The notes under the pieces: generated by a model
What the model saw: the letters and a program-made list of their open reading frames with translations, nothing else
Databases searched by the model: none
What the model was told of the DNA's origin: nothing
Part shown: in pieces, positions 8,997 to 18,160 of the stretch
How the letters are laid out: the number at the start of each line of letters is the position of its first letter
Position numbering within the stretch: the first letter of the stretch is position 1
Translations under genes and position numbers: made by a program
Assembly (NCBI GenBank): GCA_964571725.1
Contig: CAZNDB010000004.1
Coordinates: 29,441 to 93,440, forward strand
DNA from: UBA1369 sp964571725
Lineage (GTDB): Bacteria; Patescibacteriota; Gracilibacteria; UBA1369
Direction: 5' to 3'
DNA length: 64,000 bases

Positions 8997-10757
8997 ATGA
9001 GTGAGGCGGTTGATGAAATCAAGGTACGTCTGCCGATTGAGAATCTGGTGGCGGAATATGTCGTTTTGAAGCGCATCGGCAAAAGCCTCAAAGGATTGTG
9101 TCCGTTTCATTCCGAAAAGACCCCCAGTTTTATTGTCAGTCCCGATAAGGGCATTGCTTACTGTTTTGGCTGCCACAAAGGCGGGGACATTTTCCGTTTT
9201 TTAATGGAGATAGAGAACATTGATTTTGCCGAGGCTTTGAAATTACTGGCCGATAAAACCGGTGTGGCGCTGGAGAAAGCCACGTCCAAAAATTTTGTTA
9301 AGAAAGATGAGAAAGCCGTACTTTTAGAAATTCATCAGCTGGCCACCGATTTCTATGCGGAAAAATTGTGGACTGACGAAGGCCGTGAGTCCCTGACATA
9401 TTTACACGGCAGAGGCCTTACCAATGAAACAATCAAACAATTTAAACTGGGGTATGCGCCGGATGATTTTGAAGTAACGCATCAGTTTTTGCTTAAAAAA
9501 GGCTACAATCACGGACAGATACTGCAATCGGGTCTGGCGCTGGCCAAAGATACTTCCATGAACAGAATTTATGACCGCTTCCGGGGCAGAATTATGTTTC
9601 CTGTTTTTGACGGTCTGGGCCGCGTGGTTGGATTTGGAGGAAGGGCTTCGCAGGCAGACCAGCAGCCCAAATATCTGAATTCACCGGAAACCCCCATTTA
9701 TCAGAAAAATCAGTTGCTCTATGGTTTTAACGTTTCCAAACCGGCCATCAAAACCGCCAAACAGGTGGTGATTGTGGAGGGTTATATGGATTATCTGATG
9801 GCCTGGCAGGACGGTTTGAAAAATACGGTGGCCGTTAACGGAACTGCTTTGACCAAGCGGCATTTGACGCAATTGAAACCCATTATTGAAGAGCTGGTTT
9901 TTTCTTTTGACATGGACAACGCCGGGAAAGAGGCTGCCAGGAGAAGCTTTGAATTAACACAGGAATTTGATTTCCTGGTCAAAATTCTTGTTCTTCCTTC
10001 CGGTAAGGATATCGCTGATTTTGTCCAGGAGAAGCCCGGGCAGCTGATTAATCTGATGAGGGAAATCAAGCTGTTTTCCGATCATTATTATGAAGAATTG
10101 TTTAACCGCTTTAATAAAAATTCTCTGGCGGATCAGCGCAAGATTTTGGCCGAGTTTTCTATTCTGGTGGGCAGATTGCACAGTTCGGTGGAGAGGGATG
10201 GCTATGTCAGGCGTCTGGCAGCCGATCTGGGAGTGCCGGAGGTGCAGATTTATGATGAGATGAATGTCATGAAATTCAGTAAAAATCATCCCGCTAAGCA
10301 GGCCTTGGAAGAAGATAAAAAACTCCAATATCAGCCAGAGGATCTGCTAATCGGCCTGATACTCAATTACCCAAAGTATTTTATTGAAACAAAAGTTGAT
10401 TTAACGCAACAGATTTTTCCGGAAAAGGTTAATACTATTTACAAGCAGTTTTTGTCAAACTATAATCCACAAGGTGTTGATCAGGCAGCTGTTTTGGCGA
10501 TGTTGGCCGGTCTGGACGAAGAGCTTAGGTCACAGGCAGGTTTAATGTCCTTATATGTGGAGGAGAAATACGGTGAATTACCGGATGTGGCAATTGAAAA
10601 AGAGATACAGGATTTACTTGCCAAAATACGCAATCAAAACATGGCCATTTTGCGACAGAAGTTGCATAGGCAATTAAAACAAGCCGAGGCCGAAAACAAT
10701 CAGAAGGAGATGGAAAAAATCCTGATCGAACTCAGCAGTCTAAGCCGAGTTAACTAA
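8997..10757 (+). CDS. dnaG: DNA primase DnaG
   Basis: DnaG makes RNA primers at the replication fork. The CHC2 zinc finger has C35, H38, C56 and C59 (CPFHSEKTPSF ... CFGCHKGGD). The Toprim domain has the EGYMD motif near residue 260 and the metal-binding FDMDNAG near residue 304. The C-terminal region of about 150 residues is helical and would bind the DnaB helicase. The 586-residue length is normal. It heads the dnaG-rpoD pair, a long-recognised macromolecular-synthesis arrangement, 19 bases ahead of rpoD. Confidence 0.95.
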   Translation: MSEAVDEIKVRLPIENLVAEYVVLKRIGKSLKGLCPFHSEKTPSFIVSPDKGIAYCFGCHKGGDIFRFLMEIENIDFAEALKLLADKTGVALEKATSKNFVKKDEKAVLLEIHQLATDFYAEKLWTDEGRESLTYLHGRGLTNETIKQFKLGYAPDDFEVTHQFLLKKGYNHGQILQSGLALAKDTSMNRIYDRFRGRIMFPVFDGLGRVVGFGGRASQADQQPKYLNSPETPIYQKNQLLYGFNVSKPAIKTAKQVVIVEGYMDYLMAWQDGLKNTVAVNGTALTKRHLTQLKPIIEELVFSFDMDNAGKEAARRSFELTQEFDFLVKILVLPSGKDIADFVQEKPGQLINLMREIKLFSDHYYEELFNRFNKNSLADQRKILAEFSILVGRLHSSVERDGYVRRLAADLGVPEVQIYDEMNVMKFSKNHPAKQALEEDKKLQYQPEDLLIGLILNYPKYFIETKVDLTQQIFPEKVNTIYKQFLSNYNPQGVDQAAVLAMLAGLDEELRSQAGLMSLYVEEKYGELPDVAIEKEIQDLLAKIRNQNMAILRQKLHRQLKQAEAENNQKEMEKILIELSSLSRVN

Positions 10758-10775
10758 TTAACCCTCCAAGTTTTA

Positions 10776-11909
10776 ATGGCCAGAACAAAAAAGTTTATTG
10801 TACAGCCTTCGGACGATAAGTTGCAGCAATTCCCGGAAGCGGTGCGTGAGGTGGTAAAGAAGGGGCGTGAGCACGGATTTGTGACTCATCAGGAATTGAT
10901 GAAAGCAATTCCCAACGCCGAAGAAGACCTGATGCTTTTGGATGAAGTAATGGGTCTGTTGATGGATTTGGGTATCGAGATTATTGATGCCAAAGAGAAA
11001 ATGTTGGTTTCCAGGGAGACGGAAGCCAACGACGAGTTACCTCCGAAGCCGGTGGTGGTGGAAAAGAAGACGGTGGAACTTCGTGAAATCGCCAATGATT
11101 CCATTCGTCTCTATTTGTGTGAAATTGGAAAGATATCGTTGTTATCAGCCAAAGAGGAAATTGATCTGGCCCGGCGTATCAAAAAAGGAGATCAGTCGGC
11201 CAAATCCAAGCTGGCCGAATCCAACCTGCGTCTGGTGGTCAGTATTGCCAAAAAATACATCGGTCGCGGTTTGTCCTTTTTGGATTTGATTCAGGAAGGT
11301 AATATCGGTTTGTTCCGCGCCGTGGAAAAGTTTGATCCGGATCGCGGTTTTAAATTTTCAACTTATGCCACCTGGTGGATTCGCCAGGCCATTACCCGTG
11401 CCATTGCCGATCAGGCCAGAACCATCCGTATTCCGGTACATATGGTGGAAACCATTAACAAACTGACCCATGCCCAGCGTCGTCTGGTGCAGGAATTGGG
11501 TCGCGAACCGGTAGTGGAAGAGCTGGCTGCCGAAATGGGCATGGACGTCAAGAAAGTTAAGCATATTTTAAAGATATCGCAGGATATCGTTTCTCTGGAG
11601 GCGCCGGTTGGTACCGAGGAAGACAGCAAGCTGGGAGATTTTATTGAAGATGATGACGCAGTATTGCCGCAGGAAGCCACCAACAGGGTTTTGATCAAGG
11701 AAAATATCCATGAGATGCTTCAATATCTGTCGCCCCGCGAAAGAAAGATTATTGAAATGAGATTTGGTCTGAAAGACGGTGTGGGGCATACTCTGGAGGA
11801 AGTAGGGCAGGAATTCAATGTTACCAGAGAGAGAATCAGGCAGATTGAAGCCAAAGTTTTACAAAAATTGAAAGAACATCCAACCAGTATTAAAATTAGA
11901 CCTAATTAA
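10776..11909 (+). CDS. rpoD: Primary RNA polymerase sigma factor (RpoD/SigA)
   Basis: This 377-residue sigma factor directs RNA polymerase to housekeeping promoters. A region 1.1-like helical N-terminus is followed by region 1.2 (NDSIRLYLCEIGKISLL) and region 2 (SNLRLVVSIAKKYIGRGL, FSTYATWWIRQAITRAIADQ). Region 3 follows, then region 4 with the C-terminal helix-turn-helix (TLEEVGQEFNVTRERIRQIE). Promoters in this window fit it well: many have TTGxxx boxes 17 bases before TATAAT- or TAGAAT-like boxes. The gene follows dnaG by 19 bases and precedes greA by 20. Confidence 0.95.
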   Translation: MARTKKFIVQPSDDKLQQFPEAVREVVKKGREHGFVTHQELMKAIPNAEEDLMLLDEVMGLLMDLGIEIIDAKEKMLVSRETEANDELPPKPVVVEKKTVELREIANDSIRLYLCEIGKISLLSAKEEIDLARRIKKGDQSAKSKLAESNLRLVVSIAKKYIGRGLSFLDLIQEGNIGLFRAVEKFDPDRGFKFSTYATWWIRQAITRAIADQARTIRIPVHMVETINKLTHAQRRLVQELGREPVVEELAAEMGMDVKKVKHILKISQDIVSLEAPVGTEEDSKLGDFIEDDDAVLPQEATNRVLIKENIHEMLQYLSPRERKIIEMRFGLKDGVGHTLEEVGQEFNVTRERIRQIEAKVLQKLKEHPTSIKIRPN

Positions 11910-11929
11910 ATATTAACCATACCTATCCT

Positions 11930-12607
11930 ATGGCAGAGAAAAAGAGCAAGAAAGTGTCCGGCAAGCCCGTCAAAGCCGCCAAGGTTGTAAAAGCTCCCCA
12001 GGCGAAAGCACCGGCCAAAAAGGTTGTTATTGAAAAACCGGTCAAAAAGGGTTTGAAGACTTTTAAACTGGCTTCTTCAGGGGAAAGCCATGAGACACTT
12101 TCCTCTATTGATGAGAGCAAGGTTACCCTGGTGACCAGGGACGGTCTGGTTGCTCTGAAAAAGGAGCTGGATTATCTGGAGAACACCCGCAGAAAAGAAA
12201 TTGCCGCCAAAATTAAAGAGGCAGTCAGTTATGGCGATCTTTCCGAGAATTCCGAATATGAGGAAGCCAAAAATGAACAGGCTTTTGTGGAAGGAAGAAT
12301 TATGCAACTGACCGAACAGGTTAAATACGCTCAGATTATCGATGATGAAGCCGCACTGCAGAAATCCAGCAAACAAATGCACGTGCAACTGGGCAACAAG
12401 GTTAAAATTCGCGCGCTTTCGGGCAAGAACGCAGGAACCGTGCTGGAATATATCCTTGTGGGTACCACAGAAGCTGATCCGTTGGCCGGAAAGATTTCCA
12501 ATGAGTCTCCGGTCGGGGCCAAGCTCTTGAACAATATTGTTGGCGATAAGATTGATGTAAAAGCACCGGCCGGTATTGTTACCTACGAAATTTTGCATAT
12601 TGCCTGA
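11930..12607 (+). CDS. greA: Transcription elongation factor GreA with long basic N-terminal extension
   Basis: GreA enters the RNA polymerase secondary channel and stimulates cleavage of backtracked RNA. The GreA core starts near residue 64 (VTRDGLVALKKEL). It has the acidic coiled-coil tip GDLSENSEYEEAKNEQ near residue 102 and a normal C-terminal FKBP-like domain ending in VTYEILHIA. Unusually, about 64 residues rich in Lys, Ala and Pro precede the core, resembling a disordered nucleic-acid-binding tail. The total is 225 residues against about 158 for standard GreA. The tail begins at the first ATG after rpoD and no internal start with a ribosome site is evident, so it is probably translated. 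Confidence 0.9.
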   Translation: MAEKKSKKVSGKPVKAAKVVKAPQAKAPAKKVVIEKPVKKGLKTFKLASSGESHETLSSIDESKVTLVTRDGLVALKKELDYLENTRRKEIAAKIKEAVSYGDLSENSEYEEAKNEQAFVEGRIMQLTEQVKYAQIIDDEAALQKSSKQMHVQLGNKVKIRALSGKNAGTVLEYILVGTTEADPLAGKISNESPVGAKLLNNIVGDKIDVKAPAGIVTYEILHIA

Positions 12608-12612
12608 GTATA

Positions 12613-13854
12613 ATGACTACTTCCTGGAAGACCTGGTTTTTACGGCTTTTATTGGTTGTTTTATTTATGCTGGTTTTGACCTACGTCTTATTTTTGGCTA
12701 ACGGCTATCAATATGACTTTTGGGGAAATCAGATTCGCCGGACCGGTATAGTGGAAATTACCTATAATGATCCCCAGGCCAGGGTTTATCTGGATGGCCA
12801 GCAGCTGGAGGGGACGTTACCCTTTTCAGCCAGCAATGTTTTGCCGGGTAAATACCATTTGGTCGTAGGACGGGAGGAATACTGGGACTACAGTTTGGAT
12901 ATAGTGGTGGAAGAGGATTTGATTTCCAGAATTACCACGGTCTTTTTGTTACCGATGGATTTATTGTCCAGAAGCAAGCTGCTTGCAGATCTTTCTGCTG
13001 TTAAGTCAAATCAGGCCTTTTTAAGCGCTGGCCATGTCTGGCGGCAGTCTGAGGATGGATCACTTTGGTTTGCCGGATTAAGCCCTGTTATCGAGGCTGA
13101 GAGTTTTAAAAAAGTGAATGTTCCGGCTGTCACGGCCAAGGTTAAAGATGTGGATTTTATCGGTAAGGAATATTTGCTTAGTTATGAAGACGGTCAACGC
13201 TACTTATTGGATCCGTTAACCGGCAAGACCGATAAGATTTATCTTTCGGAAAATTATTTACCGGCTGCCGGTAAGTGGATCTATTTCAAGGATAATGTCC
13301 TGTCAGCGATGAGTCGCGATTTTGACCGTGTTTTGTGGGCAAGACAACCTCAAATTCAGGAACGTATCACTGCGGTAAGATATTATTTTCTGGAGGGCAG
13401 GGAGTTTCTTGCCGTTGATTATGCCGGCAGGGAATATCAGGGCCAGTTGTTTGAGCTGAAGGCTGACCGGTTATGGCCGATTGATCAGGGCAATATTGAT
13501 TCGGTAACCCTGGATGACCGGGGGGATCCGGTGTATGTGAAGGAGGGAAGAGAGATCTGGCAATATGATTCTTTGGAAAAACAGACGGTTCAGCTGGCCA
13601 GGTTTATGAATTCCGTAGAAATTATTTCCGCGGTTCCGAATATCTATCGTTCGGAAGGCTTATTTCTGTTCAGGATGAAAGACAATTATCTGTTGTCGGA
13701 CAGGTATTTTAAAAACGTCAGGACGCTTTTTAACTTTCCAGGAATTCTTTCCGCCGATTTGTCGGACGGTAAAAAACTTTATTTTATTAAAAACTCCTCC
13801 GATCAGGCCCTGCCTAACCGGATGGAGTTGTTTATGTACAATCTGGAAAACTGA
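12613..13854 (+). CDS. Membrane-anchored PEGA-domain protein
   Basis: A single membrane helix at about residues 10-30 is followed by an extracytoplasmic part. Residues about 44-110 look like a PEGA domain: short beta strands with ARVYLDGQQLEG, LPGKYHLVV and EEYWDYS. The remaining 300 residues are beta-rich, with repeated aromatic and Asp/Gly turns suggestive of a propeller-like fold. PEGA proteins are surface-associated and their exact role is not known. The gene starts 5 bases after greA and closes the plus-strand run; its 3' end faces the minus-strand gene at 13870. Confidence 0.75.
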   Translation: MTTSWKTWFLRLLLVVLFMLVLTYVLFLANGYQYDFWGNQIRRTGIVEITYNDPQARVYLDGQQLEGTLPFSASNVLPGKYHLVVGREEYWDYSLDIVVEEDLISRITTVFLLPMDLLSRSKLLADLSAVKSNQAFLSAGHVWRQSEDGSLWFAGLSPVIEAESFKKVNVPAVTAKVKDVDFIGKEYLLSYEDGQRYLLDPLTGKTDKIYLSENYLPAAGKWIYFKDNVLSAMSRDFDRVLWARQPQIQERITAVRYYFLEGREFLAVDYAGREYQGQLFELKADRLWPIDQGNIDSVTLDDRGDPVYVKEGREIWQYDSLEKQTVQLARFMNSVEIISAVPNIYRSEGLFLFRMKDNYLLSDRYFKNVRTLFNFPGILSADLSDGKKLYFIKNSSDQALPNRMELFMYNLEN

Positions 13855-13869
13855 TTAATCTTAATCCGT

Positions 13870-14310
13870 TTATTTCCGTTTTTTAGACTGTTTCCTGGGC
13901 TTATTTTTATGTACCTTATACTTTTCTTCCAGGCTGATTATTTTTTGTTTTTGTTGAGCCAGTTTCCGGGGATAGGTAAAAGTCAGATCACGGTATAATC
14001 CATAGAAGGAATATAACAGCCAGAGCAGCAGAAGGTAGGTAATAAAACGCATGGAAATCACTTCCACGCGGTTCAGGCGGGAAAGCAGATTGAGCGCCAG
14101 AAAAATAGAAATTGTGATAAATTTTCCCGGATATTCCAGCAATGTTTTTCTGAGGAGGGAGTCTTTGCTCTTTTTGGCTTTGAGATAAATTACCAGGGCT
14201 GTAGTTATAGCGATGATAAGCAGGGCCCAGACCGTCCATTGTAGCCCAAAAGACTGAGGAGGCGTAAAACCGAAGAAATAGTCCAGTATGGAAATGATTG
14301 TATTGCTCAT
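13870..14310 (-). CDS. Small membrane protein of unknown function
   Basis: This 146-residue protein has three likely membrane segments (about residues 22-43, 62-78 and 86-107). It ends in a strongly basic tail of about 40 residues, starting with a helix rich in Gln/Lys and finishing in alternating Lys/Arg. No family was recognised. Its ATG lies 2 bases after the lgt stop, so it is translationally coupled to the Lgt homologue. It is the last gene of a seven-gene minus-strand run. Confidence 0.7.
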   Translation of the reverse strand: MSNTIISILDYFFGFTPPQSFGLQWTVWALLIIAITTALVIYLKAKKSKDSLLRKTLLEYPGKFITISIFLALNLLSRLNRVEVISMRFITYLLLLWLLYSFYGLYRDLTFTYPRKLAQQKQKIISLEEKYKVHKNKPRKQSKKRK

Positions 14311-14312
14311 GG

Positions 14313-15095
14313 TTAATGGTTTTCTTGGAAATATTTTCTAAAATACCTATACAGCATATATCCGCCAAAGAAAAGTCCCAGTAGGCTGTAGACCTGTGCT
14401 TCTCTGACCATTCCAAAAATCAGATTGGCTTCGTCGCCGCGCAGCAGTTCTTCCAGAAAACGCATCAGACAATATAGAGTGATCCCGCTGTAGGTGATGA
14501 CTCCGCTGTTTTTGAAAAATTTATGGTTGAAGAGAAAAAACAGTATCAATCCTATTAAAAGCGAATAAATGGCGGCGTAGATTTGAGTGGGATGGATGGG
14601 GATGGCGTATTGCGAGGGTTCAATCAGAATTCCCCAGGGCAGTTCGGTGGGGGAACCATAGTTTCTTCCGTCCAGAAGAGCTCCAATGTCGGCGAAAACC
14701 ATGCCGAAGAGCACGCTGATAATCAGGATGTCGGTCCAGGCCAGGAAGTCCTCTTTGTGTTTTCTGCATAATAAAAACACGCTCAGAGCAACTCCCAATA
14801 AAGCACCCCAGGCCGATAAACCTTTGTCCCAGATATAAAATATTTCCAGGATGTTGCCCTGCGTACTGATAACGTCCCAGAAATAGCTGAAATTGTAGGC
14901 GATAAACGTCAATCTGGCCAGGATCAGACCACAAAAGAAAATCAGCAGGCTGTTTTCAGCCAGGAAGGATAGTTTTACCAGCCGGTGCTTGGACAGTTTA
15001 TTGACGATCAGCAATGAAGAAAAAATCCCCAGTGCCAGAAAGATCCAGAGGGAGTAGATGGTGATCGGCCCGATTTGAAGAAGGATAGGATACAT
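14313..15095 (-). CDS. lgt: Prolipoprotein diacylglyceryl transferase homologue with altered active-site motif
   Basis: Lgt attaches diacylglycerol to the lipobox Cys of prolipoproteins. The 260-residue length, the seven-helix pattern, the N-terminal Tyr region (GPITIYSLW), YGSPTELPWGI, IHPTQIY (168-173) and the final RFLEELLRG all match the family. However, the GRIGNFINGE signature reads ADIGALLDGR. Aligned to E. coli numbering, Arg143, Asn146 and Glu151 become Asp, Ala and Arg, and His103 becomes Trp96. It may be a diverged active enzyme or a catalytically dead relative. A lipobox protein is encoded at 61143. Its ATG shares a base with the upstream TAA stop. Confidence 0.8.
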   Translation of the reverse strand: MYPILLQIGPITIYSLWIFLALGIFSSLLIVNKLSKHRLVKLSFLAENSLLIFFCGLILARLTFIAYNFSYFWDVISTQGNILEIFYIWDKGLSAWGALLGVALSVFLLCRKHKEDFLAWTDILIISVLFGMVFADIGALLDGRNYGSPTELPWGILIEPSQYAIPIHPTQIYAAIYSLLIGLILFFLFNHKFFKNSGVITYSGITLYCLMRFLEELLRGDEANLIFGMVREAQVYSLLGLFFGGYMLYRYFRKYFQENH

Positions 15096-16489
15096 TAGAA
15101 ATTTAGAATAATAAGGCTGGAACAGACCACGAAAACTATCAATAAAAGGGGAGTGGTCAGCGGTTTTCTTCTCAAAAACTCAATTTTAATGCCCAGAAAA
15201 CAGAAAAAGAAAAACAGAGTGGTGAAGAAGTATTTGACGATCGAAGTTTTAAATAAAAGATTCAGTCGGGTTTCCGGTATAAAGCTGATCTGTTTGGAGT
15301 TTAGATAGATAGTGGCAAAATAATAAATCATGTAAAAAGTCAGCACCCAGCCGGTCACGCCGAAGATCTCTTTTTCCAGTATTTCCGTGGCGGTGTATTC
15401 GACATTACCCAGTTTTTCCAGCTGTTTTTTATGGATTAATGCTGCCAATATCTTTTTGTCCTGTTTTCGCTGATTCCAAAGGCTGACCAGGGTGCCCCAG
15501 ATTTCCTTTTTGAAATCCGGTTCGGGGGTTTGAAAATATATTGTGACGTATTCCCGCAGCTGGGTGTTGGTATTTCTGATTTTTTCCCGGGCAGCCAGCA
15601 TTTCGTCGTCTTCGGGGACGCTGCCGATCAGAAATCCGATAAAAAAATCGATAACCTTGTCCGTAAAACCGGGGTCGGGATTGTCAGTGATGTGCTTTTT
15701 CCGCCATTCGCGCATGGAACTGAACATGTCTTTGCCGGATTTGTCGATACGCTCAAGCTGCATCATCATGCTTTTGGCTTCGATGGAGAGTTTGGTTTTT
15801 TCTTTCAGACGCTGTTCCTGATGCAGAAAGATTTCCTCTTTTTGCAGATAAGTCAGCATTTCTTCACAGGTCTGTTTGATATACTCAAGGTTGGTGCTGT
15901 TTTTTATTCTGAGCAGTTTCTCCACAAAGTACTTGATTTTCACTCTGCGCGGAGGGTCGAGTTCATCCTTGTAGGTATCCAGCATTTCACTGACTTTTTG
16001 GAGGATGAAGTCTATCTGGCCTTTCATTTTCACCTGTTTCTTTTCAAACTCAATTTCATCCTGTTCGTGTTTTTTCTGTGCTTCCTCTTCGGCCATTTTT
16101 TCTTCCGCCAGTCTGTCCTTTAATTCGTCCACGCCCTTGATAATGGCTTCGTCCTTTTCTTTATCGCTGAGGTTGGCCGCGAATAATTGTTGTACGTCAA
16201 ATTTGTATTCGAACAGCAGTCTTTTATATACCGAAAAAAGATCTTCTCCCTGGATTGTTCCGACCACTTTCTTGTTGTTTTTATCGGTGGCTGAGAATTC
16301 GAATTTTAAGACATTTTCGGGGAGTGTTTCGGCGGCGGGAGCGGCATAATTGGAAATATCGGTTATGGAAAGAATGGCAAATTCCATTGCGTTGAGCTCT
16401 TTGCGCGCTGAAGCTTCATCGGGCGCGTTAATGGTGCCGTTCAGCTGCTGATTTTCCTTGTTAATTACTGTGTAGGAGTATTGTGGCAT
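15095..16489 (-). CDS. Membrane protein with two GspF/PilC N-terminal-like modules and a coiled coil
   Basis: This 464-residue protein begins with two tandem copies, about residues 3-42 and 62-103, of a module like the N-terminal lead of type II secretion/type IV pilus F proteins (YSYTVINKENQQLNGTI; FEFSATDKNNKKVVGTI). The middle is a long charged helical region (EEKMAEEEAQKKHEQDE). The C-terminus has three membrane helices. It lacks the two GspF membrane domains themselves, so it is not a normal platform protein. It follows pyrG by 7 bases and overlaps lgt by one base. A role at a pilus or secretion platform is only a guess. Confidence 0.72.
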   Translation of the reverse strand: MPQYSYTVINKENQQLNGTINAPDEASARKELNAMEFAILSITDISNYAAPAAETLPENVLKFEFSATDKNNKKVVGTIQGEDLFSVYKRLLFEYKFDVQQLFAANLSDKEKDEAIIKGVDELKDRLAEEKMAEEEAQKKHEQDEIEFEKKQVKMKGQIDFILQKVSEMLDTYKDELDPPRRVKIKYFVEKLLRIKNSTNLEYIKQTCEEMLTYLQKEEIFLHQEQRLKEKTKLSIEAKSMMMQLERIDKSGKDMFSSMREWRKKHITDNPDPGFTDKVIDFFIGFLIGSVPEDDEMLAAREKIRNTNTQLREYVTIYFQTPEPDFKKEIWGTLVSLWNQRKQDKKILAALIHKKQLEKLGNVEYTATEILEKEIFGVTGWVLTFYMIYYFATIYLNSKQISFIPETRLNLLFKTSIVKYFFTTLFFFFCFLGIKIEFLRRKPLTTPLLLIVFVVCSSLIILNF

Positions 16490-16496
16490 TTAGGAG

Positions 16497-18125
16497 TTAT
16501 TTTTTTTGGTTTTTTATGCTGGCTTCTATAAAGCCTCTGAACAGCGGGTGCGGTTGATTGGGCCGGGACAGAAATTCGGGGTGAAATTGGCAACCGATCA
16601 TGAAGGGATGTCCTTTCAATTCCGTAATTTCCACCAGATCGGCTTTGGGATAAATACCTGCCGGAATCAGTCCGTGCTTGGTTATTTCCGCCCGGAATTT
16701 GTTGTTAAATTCATAGCGGTGGCGGTGGCGTTCTTCGATCATTTCCTGTTTATACAGGGAGCGGCTGACCGAGTCTTTTTCCAGTCTGCAGGGGTAGGTG
16801 CCCAGTCTTAAAGTTCCTCCTTTTTCTTTGTTTTTATTCTGGCCGGGCAGAAAGTTGATAACATGATATTTTTCTCCCAATACGTTATCCTCATCAAATT
16901 CCTCGGAGGTGTATTTGGGGTCTCCGCTGATATGTCTCATGAATTCGATGCACATGATTTGCATTCCCAGACAGATACCGAAATAGGGGATTTTTTTCTC
17001 GCGGCAATACTTGGCGGCCAGGATTTTTCCTTCCGTACCGCGCGTTCCAAAACCGCCGGGAACCAATATTCCTTCGGCGTCTTTGAGCATTTCCCAGGCT
17101 TTTTCGTCCTGGTTTTCCAGCTTTTCCGAATCGATCCAGTATAGATCCAACTCGCGGTTCTGGTGATAGCAGGCAATTTTTAGTGATTCAATAACGCTCA
17201 GATAAGCGTCTTCCAGGTTGGCGTATTTCACCACCAGTCCTATTTTAAGTGCCTGTTTTTTAGCTTTTATTTTTTCGTTGAGAGCAACCCAGTCGTCCAG
17301 TTTGGGTTCCACCAGACCCAGCAGTAGTTTATTGGCTATCATCTGGGTAACATTTTGTTCGTGATAGCTCAGGGGAACTTCGTAAATCGAGTTGAGAGTG
17401 GGGGAGGAAACCACTGCCTGTTCGTCGACGTCGCAGAAAAGAGAGATTTTTTTAATCAGATCGCGGGTGATCTGATAGTCCGCTCTGGCCACAATAATGT
17501 CGGGCTGGATACCGCAGGAACGGAGTTCCCTGACCGAAGCCTGGGTGGGTTTGGTTTTGAGCTCTTTGGCGCCTTTGAGGTAGGGGAGCAGGGTTAAATG
17601 TACAAATAAAGTGTTCTCACCGCCTTTCTCGCGCCGGATTTGTCTGATTGCTTCCAGATAGGGTAATCCTTCGATGTCTCCGGTGGTGCCGCCGATTTCC
17701 ACCAGCACGATATCGGCGTTGGAGTTTTCTCCCGCTTCATAGACTTTCTTTTTAATGGCATTGGTAATATGCGGGATGACCTGAATGGTTCCTCCCAGAT
17801 AAATGCCTTTGCGTTCATTGGCTATGACTTCGGAATAAATACGTCCGGTGGTTACGTTTGAACTTTGATTGAGGTTCACTCCGATGAATCTTTCATAATG
17901 ACCGAGATCCAGGTCTGTTTCGGCTCCGTCTTCCAATACATAAACTTCTCCATGCTGGAAGGGGTTCATGGTGCCGGGATCGACGTTGATGTAAGGGTCG
18001 AGTTTCAGGGTAAATACTTTCAGGCCGCAGGATTGAAGAAGAGTGCCGATGGAGGCTGCCGTGATTCCCTTGCCAAGGGAGGAACAGACACCGCCGGTGA
18101 TGAAAATGTATTTTGTATGTTTCAT
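16497..18125 (-). CDS. pyrG: CTP synthase
   Basis: CTP synthase aminates UTP to CTP using glutamine and ATP. The N-terminal synthetase domain opens with ITGGVCSSLGKGITAASIG and carries DLDLGHYERF and VEIGGTTGDIE. The C-terminal class I glutamine amidotransferase has the nucleophile in FGICLGMQIMCIEF and the His/Glu pair in QFHPEF. All catalytic blocks are present and the 542-residue length is standard. It is in the minus-strand run with trpS upstream (35 bases). Confidence 0.96.
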   Translation of the reverse strand: MKHTKYIFITGGVCSSLGKGITAASIGTLLQSCGLKVFTLKLDPYINVDPGTMNPFQHGEVYVLEDGAETDLDLGHYERFIGVNLNQSSNVTTGRIYSEVIANERKGIYLGGTIQVIPHITNAIKKKVYEAGENSNADIVLVEIGGTTGDIEGLPYLEAIRQIRREKGGENTLFVHLTLLPYLKGAKELKTKPTQASVRELRSCGIQPDIIVARADYQITRDLIKKISLFCDVDEQAVVSSPTLNSIYEVPLSYHEQNVTQMIANKLLLGLVEPKLDDWVALNEKIKAKKQALKIGLVVKYANLEDAYLSVIESLKIACYHQNRELDLYWIDSEKLENQDEKAWEMLKDAEGILVPGGFGTRGTEGKILAAKYCREKKIPYFGICLGMQIMCIEFMRHISGDPKYTSEEFDEDNVLGEKYHVINFLPGQNKNKEKGGTLRLGTYPCRLEKDSVSRSLYKQEMIEERHRHRYEFNNKFRAEITKHGLIPAGIYPKADLVEITELKGHPFMIGCQFHPEFLSRPNQPHPLFRGFIEASIKNQKK

Positions 18126-18160
18126 GTTAGGTTCCTACGGTTGAACAAAAATTGATTTCG

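Noticed and set aside
15530..16123. 197-codon open frame on the plus strand
   Set aside because: It is antisense to the GspF-N-like gene, is rich in Phe as expected from reversed Lys/Glu codons, and shows no domain.
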